This document shows positions 10,736 through 21,705 of a stretch of DNA of 61,221 nt, one piece after another. The stretch spans positions 1 to 61,221 of the forward strand of contig LVLI01000605.1 of the NCBI GenBank assembly GCA_001687465.1, written 5' to 3'. The position numbers and the translations under genes are program-made. Numbering within the stretch: the first letter of the stretch is position 1; each line of letters begins with the position of its first letter. The notes under the pieces were generated by a model that saw only the letters and a program-made list of their open reading frames with translations, ran no database searches and was not told the origin of the DNA. The stretch comes from Halocafeteria seosinensis. Lineage: Eukaryota; Sar; Bigyra; Bicosoecida.

Positions 10736-13700
10736 ATGGGGAACGCGCAGATAAAGTCCCATGAAGCGTACGAGAACGGCAACTACGAGGAAGCGCTGAA
10801 ATACATCGAGTATGACATCGATAAACATGGGGCCAACGCCAGCAACCTGAGTGATAAAGGCGTCTATCTCATCGAATTGGACCGTCGCGATGAAGCGATG
10901 CGGTTCTTTGATCAAGCTTTGGAACAGGACCCCAATCACCTGGAATCCTATCAGAAAAAGGCATCGTGTCTTGTATCACTGGGACGGGAAGCCGAAGCGG
11001 AACCCGTGTTCGAAAAGACGTTAGAGTTGGACCCGGACAATGTGGAGGCCATGTACGGCCGTGCGTACTGTCTGATGAAACGAAATGACCATGAGAATGC
11101 AAATCGGCAGCTGGAACAAGTTCTGGAAAAAGAACCAAATAATAGTGGAGCACTCAACAATCGAGGCAAGTTTACGTTGCCCCGCAGTTTCCGGCCTAGT
11201 TATCCGAAACTTGCTTACTTACATTTGCTGTGAATGCAGGTTATTGCTTGATGCAAACGGGTCAACTCGACGAATCCATTAAATACTTTGACCAGGCCAT
11301 CAACAAAAACAAAAAGTATACGGAAGGTAAGTCCAACCCGAGACTGCCAGTGCATTCTTGCTTAGCGTCTGTAATATGTTCTTTTGCCTTGGTGGAGTAC
11401 AGCAATAACAAATAAAGGGACTGCTTTATCCTGGAAAGGAGAGCACAAAAAAGCAATCGCCGAATTTGACAAGGCCATTAAACTGAGCCACGGGAGCAAC
11501 ATTAATGCATACTTAAGCAAAGCAACTTCGCAGATGCGGCTGGGGAAGAACGAAGATGCGCTCCAGACTCTTGAAGAAGCTCGGAATTCAAAGAATGTGA
11601 AATCAGCATCTACGGTGCAAATTTTATTGCGCATGACATCATGCTATTCGCATCTAGAGGACTACGAAAAAGCGCATAAGACTGTGAATCAAGTATTTGT
11701 GCTAGACCAGGACAACAAGGAGGCTTTTCTGAGACGCGGCATCATCCAGTACCATGAGGGAAAGTTGAAGGAAGCCTTATTGGATTTTGAAGAGTGTAGA
11801 AATTCCAGCGGTTTGGCGGCTCATTCGGAGTCCTGGATTGGAAGGTGCAACATGAAGCTCCGTCGCTACCGGGAAGCGTTGGACAGTTTCGAAAAGGCCG
11901 CACTGTTGAGTGATCGCTTCCCTTGCTTTTATGAGAGAGGCTACGTACTGTTAAGATTGCATCAGTACAACGAGTCCATCGACCAATTGAATGAAGCACT
12001 GAAAGATGATAGTCTAGAAAATGAAGGGGAGGTGCACTGCTCCTTGGCTTTGGCACACAATGCCATCCACGAATACGACGAAGCCATTAGGCATGCAAAG
12101 GAAAGTAGAGAGTTTCTAAAGAATACCGCAGACCCGCAGATAGCACTAGCATTAGCGTTAAATCGGCAGGGCAAATACGAAGAGGCACTAACAGCTGTGG
12201 ATAAAGCCCTAAAGAATTCTGCCAATAATATCTGCGCATTGTCCGAAAAGGCATATGCGGTAGCCGGTTTGAAGAAAGAAGAGTCACCGGAAGCAGAAAA
12301 GTCTGTCTCGTTTGCCACAGAAGAATATGCGGATGATACTGAGCTTGCATATGTTTTCTCCAATATCTCATTCGTGAAATATCAAAGCGGAAAGCCGGAG
12401 GAAGCTGTACGCGCTGCCACGCGTGCACTTCAGTACCAGCCTGACCTTGATTGGGCATACTTTTATCGCGCGCTAGCTTCGTTCCACCAAGGGAACCATA
12501 AAGATGCCCTACAAGATTTTGAACGGGCCCGGGAGATGGGGCTTCATACCAAGGAGTCATTGACGCAGGAGGGGATATGTCTTTACCAAATTGGAGAATA
12601 TGAAAAATCCTTCACCACCCTCAAGTCGGCCGTCGACGAAAACGAAACCTGCATAGATGCAAACCATTATATAGGATTGATTCATCTGCGCAAAGAGGAA
12701 TTCCAACAAGCGCTCGATACATTTAATAGGGTGCTCCAGGCCGATCCGAATTTTGATGATAGCCGTTTGGAACGAGGATACGTCTGTGTCACACTGCATC
12801 GTTTCCGTGAAGCTATCTCAGACTTTGAAACAGTTTTTGATTGCCATACCACCAATGTCAGGTTGCTGGAGAACTACGGCGCCGCGTTGAATGCCATCGA
12901 AAACCCCGAAGAAGCGTTGGAGAAGCTTGGAATGGTCAGGAAATCCGGAATGGAAGGAGCGTCCTTGTCAACGCAGTTGTACATCGCATATTTTGCACTG
13001 GGTCGTTTTAAAGAGGCTTTCATTGAAATCCAGAAAGTGCTTGAAAGAACTCCTGATGACGATCTTAGTCTTTGGCGCCGGGGCCTGGCCCTGTTGGAAC
13101 TCGGTCGCCTGAACGACGCTATCGATTCCTTCATGGAAGGACTTAAGCTGAACAGTAGTAACAAAGGCTGTTACGTAGGACTTGGTAGGTGCTATAACCA
13201 ACTAAGCGAATATACCAGCGCTCGAGAGTCCCTAGAGCGTGCCTTGGAGCTTGGTGAAGATTCGGCGAAATGTTACTTTGAACTTGGCAAAACGACATAC
13301 TTTGCTCGTACTTTTGGAGAGGCACTTGTGTTTCTAAATAAAGCACTAGAGCGACAGAGTACTGGTGAAACATGGTTTTTCCAAGGTTTAGCACTTATGC
13401 AGATGTATCGACATGGTGAAGCAGCTTCTAGTTTCAGGAAATCTATCGAATTGACACCGTCCGAACCACTAACTTGGGTACATTTGATACATTCCCTCCT
13501 CAAGGAGCGCGAATATTCAAGGGTTTTGCGCACCGTGGAAGATTTCGAAGCGAGATTTGACTTAGAGCAACAGTTAAGCCCCGCGAATTGTGCAAGCATC
13601 CACCGCTGTAAGGCTGTCGCCCTCTATAACCTGGGTGAGTTTGCTAGAGCAAAGAAACATCTTGACCTAACTCTCTCAATGAACGATAGCGACGCTGAGG

Positions 13701-16700
13701 CGCTTTTCGTCCGAGGGAACTGTCACTCGTTTGAAGGAGATCACCGTGGTGCTCTGGAGGACTTCAAGTTGGCGAAAGAATTAGATCAAGGATACCCATG
13801 TTTGTTTGAACAGGCCACTGAACTTATTTTCTTGCGCAGATACGAAAAAGCGACAGAAATCATGGATGTGGCTATCAATACTGATGACCGAACAGGAGAG
13901 AGCTATGCGTTGAGGGCTCGGGCGAAAAACGGATTGCATCACTACGAATCTGGCAGCGAGTTCGCCGATGAGGCGATCGCATTGCTTCCACAGGGCTCTT
14001 GGGGATACTATGCTAAGGGATACGCTTTGAATCGACAAGGAGCGTACAACAAAGCACTCGAAACTTTGAATGGCTGTCGTTCCCAAATGGCCCTTTTGAA
14101 ATCAGAGAGAGCATTTGCGCTAGCGGGGCTGAAAGACGAGTCAGCTGTCTCCAAATCGGAAGAAGCAATTAAAGAAGAAAAGGAGCCGTTTATTCTCTCC
14201 CAACTGTATAGCAACCACGCATTTGTGCTCTTTAGTTTTGACCGGTACGATGAAGCAATAAGTGCTGGAACCAGGAGCATTGAGCTTGATTCAACCATTG
14301 ACACCGCTTACCATTATAGAGGTATGTGCCACATTGAATTGGGCCACCCGGAGGAAGGATATCAGGACATGATCCGTGCACACAAAAATGGTATGCCTCA
14401 AACCGATGATCTGTCAGTGCTGGAAGGACAGGCCCTCTTTAATCAGACCCGCTACGAGGAAGCCCTAGAAGCCTTTCAGCGAGCGATAGAATATCAGGAG
14501 GACAACTTCAAAGCGCAGTACTATTGTGGATTAATTTGCATGAAGCTTTGTGAATTCGCCAAAGCATTGGACCACTTTATGAAGGCAACGAAAATCGATT
14601 CAAACTCAGTCGATGCTTTTGTTTACCTAGGGTTTGCACAACTGCACTTAGGTTACACGTCGGAAGCACTCGAAAGCGCCCATACTTCGCTCAAATTGGA
14701 TTCTTCCTCTCGCGGATACCATTTGAAAGCTTGCTGTCTCCAGTCACTCGGTGAACTCCAAGGAGCCGTCAAATCCTTCGATCACTCCCTGCAGCTTGAC
14801 AACAAACAACATGAAGCATGGAGGAAACGGGGCGAATGCTATCTTCAGCTGGGAGATGTTGCAAGCGCTGAGGGATCGCTACAAAATGCCCTCGAACTTA
14901 AATCCAACGATCCAAATGCTTTGAGTGCTATGGGAGACGTACTGTGCGAGAAAGATGATCTGGAGCGTGCTTTCCAATATTATAACAAGGGGATTGACTC
15001 CGATGGAAGTCATTCTAAATCTTACAGAGGGCGCGGATATTGCAAAATGCAGAATGAGCATTTTGAAGCGGCGTTAGACGACTACCTCGTCGCCCACGAG
15101 CTTCAGGAAAGTAGTCCACCCAGATTACACTACTATATGGCCTTTTGCCTTAATAAGTTGGGACGATATCATAAAGCAATTTCGCTTTATCAACACTACT
15201 TGCGATTGGAGCCTTGGAATTTCCGTGCCTGTCGTGACGTAAGTTCCACCCCTTTCAAAGCGATTTTCTATTACCAGAAATCTATCTACTAGGGCAAATT
15301 ATGCAGCTCACTCGGTGCTTACACGCCACAAGCCAATATGGGAGCGCATTGAAATATCATGACCATTGTATTGAGCTCAAGCCTGAAGATTACAAGTCAC
15401 ACCTTGCACGGGCACAGTGTTTACTAAAACTGGAGAGATACTCAGAGGCCTTGGAATCAATTGAAGCGACATTAGAATTAAGACCTGCTTTGACAAGCGC
15501 ATTAAGAGACAAAGGTGAGATTATGCTTTCTTGCTCGAGCAGGCGGCGATGTATATAACTCAACGCTTGGTGGAATGCAGCGGAATGTTACAACAAGATG
15601 GGCAGATATGAACACTGTATTGCGACTGCCGATGCTGCTCTGAAAGACACTCCAGAAAACTCAACGTTGTGGGGGCTTCGAGGTGAGAATGGTTGCTGAA
15701 TGATATGGGAATGTCAATGCTGCCACTTGTCACCTTTTGCTTGCTGTCCAGCAAATGCCTTATTCTTCCTCAAACTATACACCGATGCAATTACTTCTTT
15801 CGATAAAGCTCTCTCCTTCCGACCAGAGTTTGCGGAAGCCCTTAGTTAGTACAACTCAAAGAACTACTGGTAAAGCTGTATTAAAACGTAGTGTCATGAC
15901 TGATCGCGCAGGCAATAAAGGTGCTTGTCTCAATGAACTTGAGCAATTTGATGACGCGTTGGAATGTCTGGAGAAAGCGGTGCGGCTACGGCAGGATTTC
16001 GCGGAAGCGTATAGGTAAGAGAAGCTAGCATGTACCCTACTTCGGTTGTGGGCTTATCTCATACTAATTACAGTAACTTGGGGAATACATTGATTGGATT
16101 GCACGAATACAATGAGGCTTGTGCTACCTTGGACAAGTCCATTGCCTTAAATGATAAAAACCGTAAGTACCCCTGTGCCTCTTCCGTATTCTGTGGTCTT
16201 AACGAGCGCGAACATCATTTGCCATTGTATTCGCAGCGAATGCATATAATAACAAGTAGGTTGTGCTGCTAGTAGGGCCTACATTGATACTTTGACACTG
16301 GCATCCTATCATTTCGCAGAGGCAACGCACTACTCAATCTGAAGGATTATAAGGCTGCTATTAAGAACTACGATAAAGCTCTAGAGCTGAATCCGAATCA
16401 GCCCGTAGTACTGACCAATAAAGGTAGGACCCGCAAATAACATGCTTGAATGCTCATATCTAACGTGCCTGCGTTCTTCGGTCTCAGCATTTTGTCTTGT
16501 GGAACTTGGATGGTTCATCCGCGTTATCGAGGCAGCAGATAAAGCTTTAGAGATAGATCCCAACTACACAGAGGCATACGGTATGTACCTCCCGAGATGC
16601 AAAACAAAGTTTTTGGTGTACATTGTTCTGCGGGATGTAAGTCCAGGAATAAAAGGTGTCGGGTTGAACGGGATTGGAAAGTACGAGAAAGCGATTAATT

Positions 16701-16957
16701 GTTTTAATCGTGTTCTGAAAGAGAACCCGAGGTCCAGCCAGGCTCTAGTTCAAAAAGTAAGCAACCTTTCGTGTACATGCCGAGCCAATCCCTTTCTCCC
16801 AACCTTTGATTTCTGTATCATTTCACATCAGGGTTACGCATTGTTTGAACGAAGTCGCTACAACGACGCAATTCAGTACTTTGACCGAGCAATTTTAGTA
16901 GATCCCTCTCTCAAAAAAGCCCGCGACTACCGCTACACAGCTAGCCTACGTCTATGA
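10736..16957 (+). CDS. Giant tetratricopeptide-repeat (TPR) protein, 13 exons, 1796 aa
   Basis: The product is a TPR solenoid along almost its whole length, with repeats of about 34 residues carrying W/Y-G-Y/F-A-P spacing (for example LGRFKEAF, GRLNDAIDSF). TPR solenoids act as protein-interaction scaffolds; the partner is unknown. Exons: 10736-11165, 11240-11326, 11403-15238, 15307-15514, 15581-15682, 15752-15844, 15912-16014, 16074-16162, 16237-16255, 16320-16423, 16488-16580, 16656-16756, 16832-16957. They join to 5391 nt in one frame. The first intron has a GC-AG donor; the others are GT-AG, 59-76 nt. The start MGNAQ puts Gly at position 2, so N-myristoylation is conceivable but unproven. 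No other domain is recognised. The 3' end faces the PPR-like gene, with only 72 bp between stop codons. Confidence 0.88.
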
Positions 16958-17029
16958 TTTTGCATGTTATGTTAAATAAGAAACTATCGCTATATTGGTG
17001 GTGTAATGGTATTTCCGCCCATTCCTTGC

Positions 17030-19912
17030 TTAGCCATTGGCCTTCCGCAAAGCTCCTGCCAGTTCATCCAGAGCATTTAAGATGAAGGTCGCCTGGTCTG
17101 TTGTAAGTTGACCGTCTTTCGATGACGTGCTCTCTTCCATATCGGAGACGTATTTCACTAAATCAGCCGCTTTGAAGTATCGCGACATATCAATGGCACT
17201 TTCACTGAGGAGACTACCTATCATCGGGTATTTCCTTCTATCCAGACTAGACGAGGTTCGACGAAGATATCCTCCTTCGTTTACTTTGCGGAGTATGGTA
17301 TCCTTTGTTTCGTTCGGCAGCTGATAGCCTAACACCGTAGTACAGCACAGAAACTCGAGGAGACCAGAAAGGCACTCTGCGGTCTGAGACAACTCCAACA
17401 ACCGATCTACAGTGGCAGTAATCAACTCAGAGGTGACTATACATCCATTCGGAGAGCCGTTCGCGTATTGCGAAAGCCCAAGTTTTTGACATACCGTGGC
17501 TTCCCACGCGAGCGAGTACAAGTGAAGAGCAAATCGTCGTTTAGAGTGTTCATCGCCAATACCGAATCCTTGTATTTCGGATGGGGTCAACAAAGTACCG
17601 TGTAAGATGGACTGAAATAGTTGGATCCAGAAAGACTGAAGCTCGTTTCCCGTCTCTCTAGGCAGTGCTGATACCACCTCAGAACCTATGTCCGCCACCA
17701 GGATCCCGCAATATCCAATAAACCCGTCATTTGCGAGTGAATGAATTACGCCTGTTAGACTCGGCATAATACCTCCCTGAATCGGTGGCACATGCTCATT
17801 TCGGGTTTGGGCAAAGGTTTCTTCTGCTGAGTTAATGGCCCCGATAACATCTTCCTTGGGAAAGCAGCGTAAAAGCATAATCACCGTGTCCAACGTTTCC
17901 TCTGGTAGCCCTCCGGCAAACGACTCAGCGAGAACATCCCGAACCCATGAGGTTGATACAGTGGACGGATCCAGTATAATCGCACTCCGCAGTATTGATG
18001 ACACTGGAAGCAAAGATGGTTGACTCCGCCTACCCGGTACCGGTCTCGCAACTCTCCAGCGATACGGAACGTAATTCACACTTTGAAACTGCTTAAACGA
18101 TTCAAACGTATCGTCGGGAAGAGGGCGCGAATTTTGGCATGCTCGCGAAAGCGAATGCAACGTTAACGATTTCAATCGAATTATCGTCGCTTCAGGAGAC
18201 TTTCCACGCTGGCTAGATGCCACGTACGAATCCAGCGAACGCTTGAACATCGTCCACAGACGTACAATCAGGCCAGATTGGCCACGGCGGGCAAGTTGAT
18301 CCAACAGAATTGGGTAGCTTTCTACCATTTGGCCTGATAAAGGCGCTCCTTGAATTGCACCCATGTAGAGAGAGACCGCATTGTCCCACCAAGACGTTTC
18401 AGCGAAGCTCTTTATCATTTTGGAGACCACCGACGGAACTTGCCGGTGATAGCGTTTTACAAATGAATCATACACTTTCTGTGCTTCAGCAAGTTCGTTC
18501 GTCTTAAGGAAACCTTCTACTATTGAATCCATTGCGCGGGCATATTGATCGGACCCCGCATGCTGTTCAGAGATGGTATGTTGTTCGAATTCTTGCAGTA
18601 CTTCGTAGGCCAGCTCTGGCTGTTGCAATTCTCCCGCGAGTTGCTCAATCAATTTTTCTACCACTGACCATTTAGGAACAACATCATGCTTCCGCAATGC
18701 TTGGTATTGAGATACGGCCTTCATAATATCACCAGTATCAAGAAGCGTCTTGAGCTGTAGCTGGAGCCATTCAGAATGTTCGCTGCCAATGGTGACGTCA
18801 GTAGTCCGGCGCGGCGTCCTCCCATCAGTCGCTAAGGGAATTTCCAGTGTGTAAGTTTCTCCAATATGAGAGATACACGCTGACACTAGTTTATGTAGGG
18901 TCTCGATACCAAGTTGATTTCCGTCGTAAGAAAAGGCATAGTAGCAGTAGTGCAGTAGCTCAGGAGATATGGCAACCCGGTCCACAGGTAGCGACTCTTC
19001 GTGATGTATCTCTTGTCGACGATTTATTAGATCATCATATGACAGAATTCCATCTTCATACCCTTTTCGTTGAGCTGCAGTTTTCTGCGAAAACTGAGAC
19101 CAAATCTCCTTCGGAATCATAAAATACTTTGAGTTCGCCGCTTGCCTGTTTCCACTGCTTCTCGGGGTACCTTTCCGATTCCTTCGCTTGTCCCCATCAT
19201 CATCGTTGACTGGCAGAGCTGTATTGTTGCTATCACTAGCTCGTCGTAGGCGCAGGTAGTCATGAACTGGGTCCTGAATAAGAATTAACGCATATCGCTG
19301 GAGCACGTGGACCGCCACAACGTACAATTCCGTCATGCAGTTCTCCTGGTGCAGGGCATCCATCAGAGCATGAATTTTCGTCAGAGAGACCCATGTTCCC
19401 TCTTCGCACCCATCGACAAACCATCGAAAAGCTTGTAACGGTTTTTTCGCTTCCAGTTTCTGCTCCATGGCAAGTTGGATGACTTCCTGGTCAAGCGCGT
19501 ATCTATCCAATAGCAATCTCGTCACAATTTCACTGAACGAATTCGCACCACCACTGGTTTTATTTCGACCCAGAGAGGAAGACTGCTTCTTGGCATCATG
19601 ACTTCGAGGAAGTGATTTTTTCATCAAAGTTTTCAATTCCTGACGTAAGTGGCTCGCTTCCTCCGGGGATAATTTGGAGCCGGCCGAAGCTGAATGTACC
19701 CCTCGTTGGCCCTGTACCATTGGCTTCCAGTACACTACAGCCCCCAGTTTCCCTGGGGTGCATACATGCGTCCATCGTGCATGAAAGCTTCGATAATGGA
19801 GTATTACGGGCACCAGAGGATGCCCACCGACTCTGTGCCTGCGAGGGATAGGAGCTCTCCTTAGATACGACATCCCTCTTTGTACTGTTATACGTCCCCA
19901 TGCCTTTGTCAT
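17030..19912 (-). CDS. PPR-like helical-repeat protein, probably mitochondrial, 960 aa
   Basis: This is a single-exon gene. I chose the ATG at 19912 because the N-terminus then reads as a mitochondrial presequence: basic, hydroxylated and almost free of acidic residues (MTKAWGRITVQRG, then several Arg-rich stretches over about 50 residues). The body is built of paired helices of 30-40 residues typical of pentatricopeptide-type repeats (for example NELAEAQKVYDSFVKRY and DIMKAVSQYQALRKHDVVP), strongest between residues 350 and 600. PPR proteins bind organelle RNA in processing, stability or translation; the specific target cannot be read from the sequence. Repeat matches are loose, so a generic alpha-solenoid remains possible. 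The frame stays open upstream of the chosen ATG, but that region overlaps the divergent farnesyltransferase gene. The start codons of the two genes are 55 bp apart. Confidence 0.7.
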   Translation of the reverse strand: MTKAWGRITVQRGMSYLRRAPIPRRHRVGGHPLVPVILHYRSFHARWTHVCTPGKLGAVVYWKPMVQGQRGVHSASAGSKLSPEEASHLRQELKTLMKKSLPRSHDAKKQSSSLGRNKTSGGANSFSEIVTRLLLDRYALDQEVIQLAMEQKLEAKKPLQAFRWFVDGCEEGTWVSLTKIHALMDALHQENCMTELYVVAVHVLQRYALILIQDPVHDYLRLRRASDSNNTALPVNDDDGDKRRNRKGTPRSSGNRQAANSKYFMIPKEIWSQFSQKTAAQRKGYEDGILSYDDLINRRQEIHHEESLPVDRVAISPELLHYCYYAFSYDGNQLGIETLHKLVSACISHIGETYTLEIPLATDGRTPRRTTDVTIGSEHSEWLQLQLKTLLDTGDIMKAVSQYQALRKHDVVPKWSVVEKLIEQLAGELQQPELAYEVLQEFEQHTISEQHAGSDQYARAMDSIVEGFLKTNELAEAQKVYDSFVKRYHRQVPSVVSKMIKSFAETSWWDNAVSLYMGAIQGAPLSGQMVESYPILLDQLARRGQSGLIVRLWTMFKRSLDSYVASSQRGKSPEATIIRLKSLTLHSLSRACQNSRPLPDDTFESFKQFQSVNYVPYRWRVARPVPGRRSQPSLLPVSSILRSAIILDPSTVSTSWVRDVLAESFAGGLPEETLDTVIMLLRCFPKEDVIGAINSAEETFAQTRNEHVPPIQGGIMPSLTGVIHSLANDGFIGYCGILVADIGSEVVSALPRETGNELQSFWIQLFQSILHGTLLTPSEIQGFGIGDEHSKRRFALHLYSLAWEATVCQKLGLSQYANGSPNGCIVTSELITATVDRLLELSQTAECLSGLLEFLCCTTVLGYQLPNETKDTILRKVNEGGYLRRTSSSLDRRKYPMIGSLLSESAIDMSRYFKAADLVKYVSDMEESTSSKDGQLTTDQATFILNALDELAGALRKANG

Positions 19913-19967
19913 TATATTATATTCTATACTATCAATAATCATTATAATAGTCTCTATCAATACATTG
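19913..19967. promoter_or_regulatory. Putative 55-bp bidirectional promoter
   Basis: This very AT-rich 55-bp gap separates the start codons of the PPR-like gene (minus) and the farnesyltransferase gene (plus). At least one promoter or leader must extend into the neighbouring coding sequence, or transcription is initiated from a shared core. This is inferred from spacing; no consensus element is claimed. Confidence 0.4.
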
Positions 19968-21705
19968 ATGCGTAGTTGTAGTACTGCCACGGGGAGATGG
20001 GGGACCTCCTCCTCCTCCTCCTTCTTCAGGAAGGCCCACGAGGAGGAGCAGGAGGAAGATGAAGGCCTAGAGTATCCTACATGGACTCTATTAGAGCAGC
20101 AGAGCACTGAGAACAAATGCCGACTCTATCTCCAAGCTCGACCGGAGGATCTCCCCCAAGCGCAACGGGAGCTGCTCTTTCGGCAGCCGACATCATCTTC
20201 ATCATCTTCCTCGGGGGCAAGTGTTCGGTTGTTACGAGAGCGACATGCTCAATATATTCGTAACTCTTTGGATTCTTTGCCGCGTGGCCTAACGGCACTC
20301 GATGCCAGTCGCCCTTGGCTGCTTTACTGGATGCTCCAAAGCTTGGATCTCTTGGAATCCTTGGAATACCAGCCGCCTCAGGAATTACAGAGACTGTGTC
20401 AACGAGGCGTAGATACCTTGGAAACGTGTCTCCTGCACAACATTCAGCAACCAGTCGGAGGATTTGGCGGAGGTCCGCAGCAGTTACCTCATACGGCACC
20501 GACGTACGCCGCGGTGCTCTCCTTGTGTATTTTAGGAAGCTATCAGATGAAGCTCCAAGTCGAACCGACCGCCTACCGCCTATTGGAGAAAGCGCGGCCT
20601 TTTATCTACACTCACGCGATGGCGATCAAAGAACAAGACACGGGGGCATTTCGAGTTCATCCGAGAGGGTAAGCTTGCTATCCTTTGGATGCTGCACGCT
20701 CTGTAACAATTCCTGCTTCCTTTCTGCAGAGAGATTGACACGCGGTCTTCGTACACGATACTTTCAGTCTGCAGCCTTCTGAACATGTTGACTCCACAAC
20801 TATGTGAAAATGCTGGCAGGTTTTTACAGTCATGTCAAACCTATGAAGGAGGAGTAGGAGGCGAAATGGCTAATGAAGCTCATGGAGGCTACACATTCTG
20901 CGCACTGGCAGCTCTATGTATACTGGGAGAGCAAAATGTAATTAGCCAGGAAAAGTTAACTGTAAGTTTTTGAACTTGTAATATAATAATATTGCTACCT
21001 TATATGATATCTGTTTCTGGTGTTCCCTGCAGAGATGGTTAGTTACAAAACAAATGAGAGTAGAGGGAGGCTTCCAAGGACGGACGAACAAGTTGGTAGA
21101 TGGCTGCTACTCGTGGTGGCAAGGGGCCTCTCTCGTAATACTGGAAAGCTCATTGGCGTCCAAAGTGCCGAATGCTAGACTAGTAAATAGGAAAAGATTA
21201 CAGCAATATTTGTTACGATGCTGTCAACAGGTTGAAGGAGGCATGCGAGATAAGCCTGGCATGTAAGTGTCGGGAAGTACTAACCCAATTGTAAAGACTG
21301 GCTATAACCCTTGTCGTCTGTTGCTACAGGGTACGGGATTATTATCATACATGTTATTGTTTAAGTGGACTTTCTCTGGCCCAACACGATGCTCAAGGTA
21401 ACGTCATCGAAGCGGAGAACTTTGACGGAGTTTCTGAGAACTTACTGGTGAGTTTACTTTTCGAAATCTTTGCATCCCAGGCGGATTCCAATTATGCCGT
21501 ACTGTTTTGTCCGCGCATGCAGCCATTGACTGATATGATATACAACATACGTCCGGAACATGTCAATTCTGCAAAGCAATATTTCTCGTCCTTTCCGGGC
21601 AATCATCATGAGCTCTACAGAGCAAGTGGAAGGGACAAGGTGAGCTTGAGTGATACCCTTGTGGGAACTCGAGAATCGTGTGTCCCGATAAATGTGGAAA
21701 GCTAG
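19968..21705 (+). CDS. FNTB: Protein farnesyltransferase beta subunit, 487 aa
   Basis: This is the catalytic subunit of the heterodimeric zinc enzyme that attaches farnesyl to the Cys of C-terminal CaaX proteins such as Ras-like GTPases, in the cytosol. Exons are 19968-20668, 20730-20961, 21033-21262, 21330-21447 and 21523-21705, which join to 1464 nt in frame. Family signatures are clear: GGFGGGPQQLPHTAPTYAAV, HGGYTFCALAAL, GGFQGRTNKLVDGCYSWWQG and DYYHTCYCLSGLS. The zinc ligands expected for FTase beta (Asp and Cys of VDGC, His of YYHTCY) are present. The VDGCYSWWQG context favours FTase over GGTase I beta. The N-terminus is extended and rich in Ser and Glu. The exact C-terminus is less certain because a GTGAGC donor-like site precedes the stop. 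Confidence 0.9.

Noticed and set aside
19913-20116. N-terminal extension of the PPR-like protein
   Set aside because: The frame is open, but it overlaps the farnesyltransferase first exon on the other strand and carries low-complexity Ser/Glu sequence. The ATG at 19912 gives a typical mitochondrial presequence.
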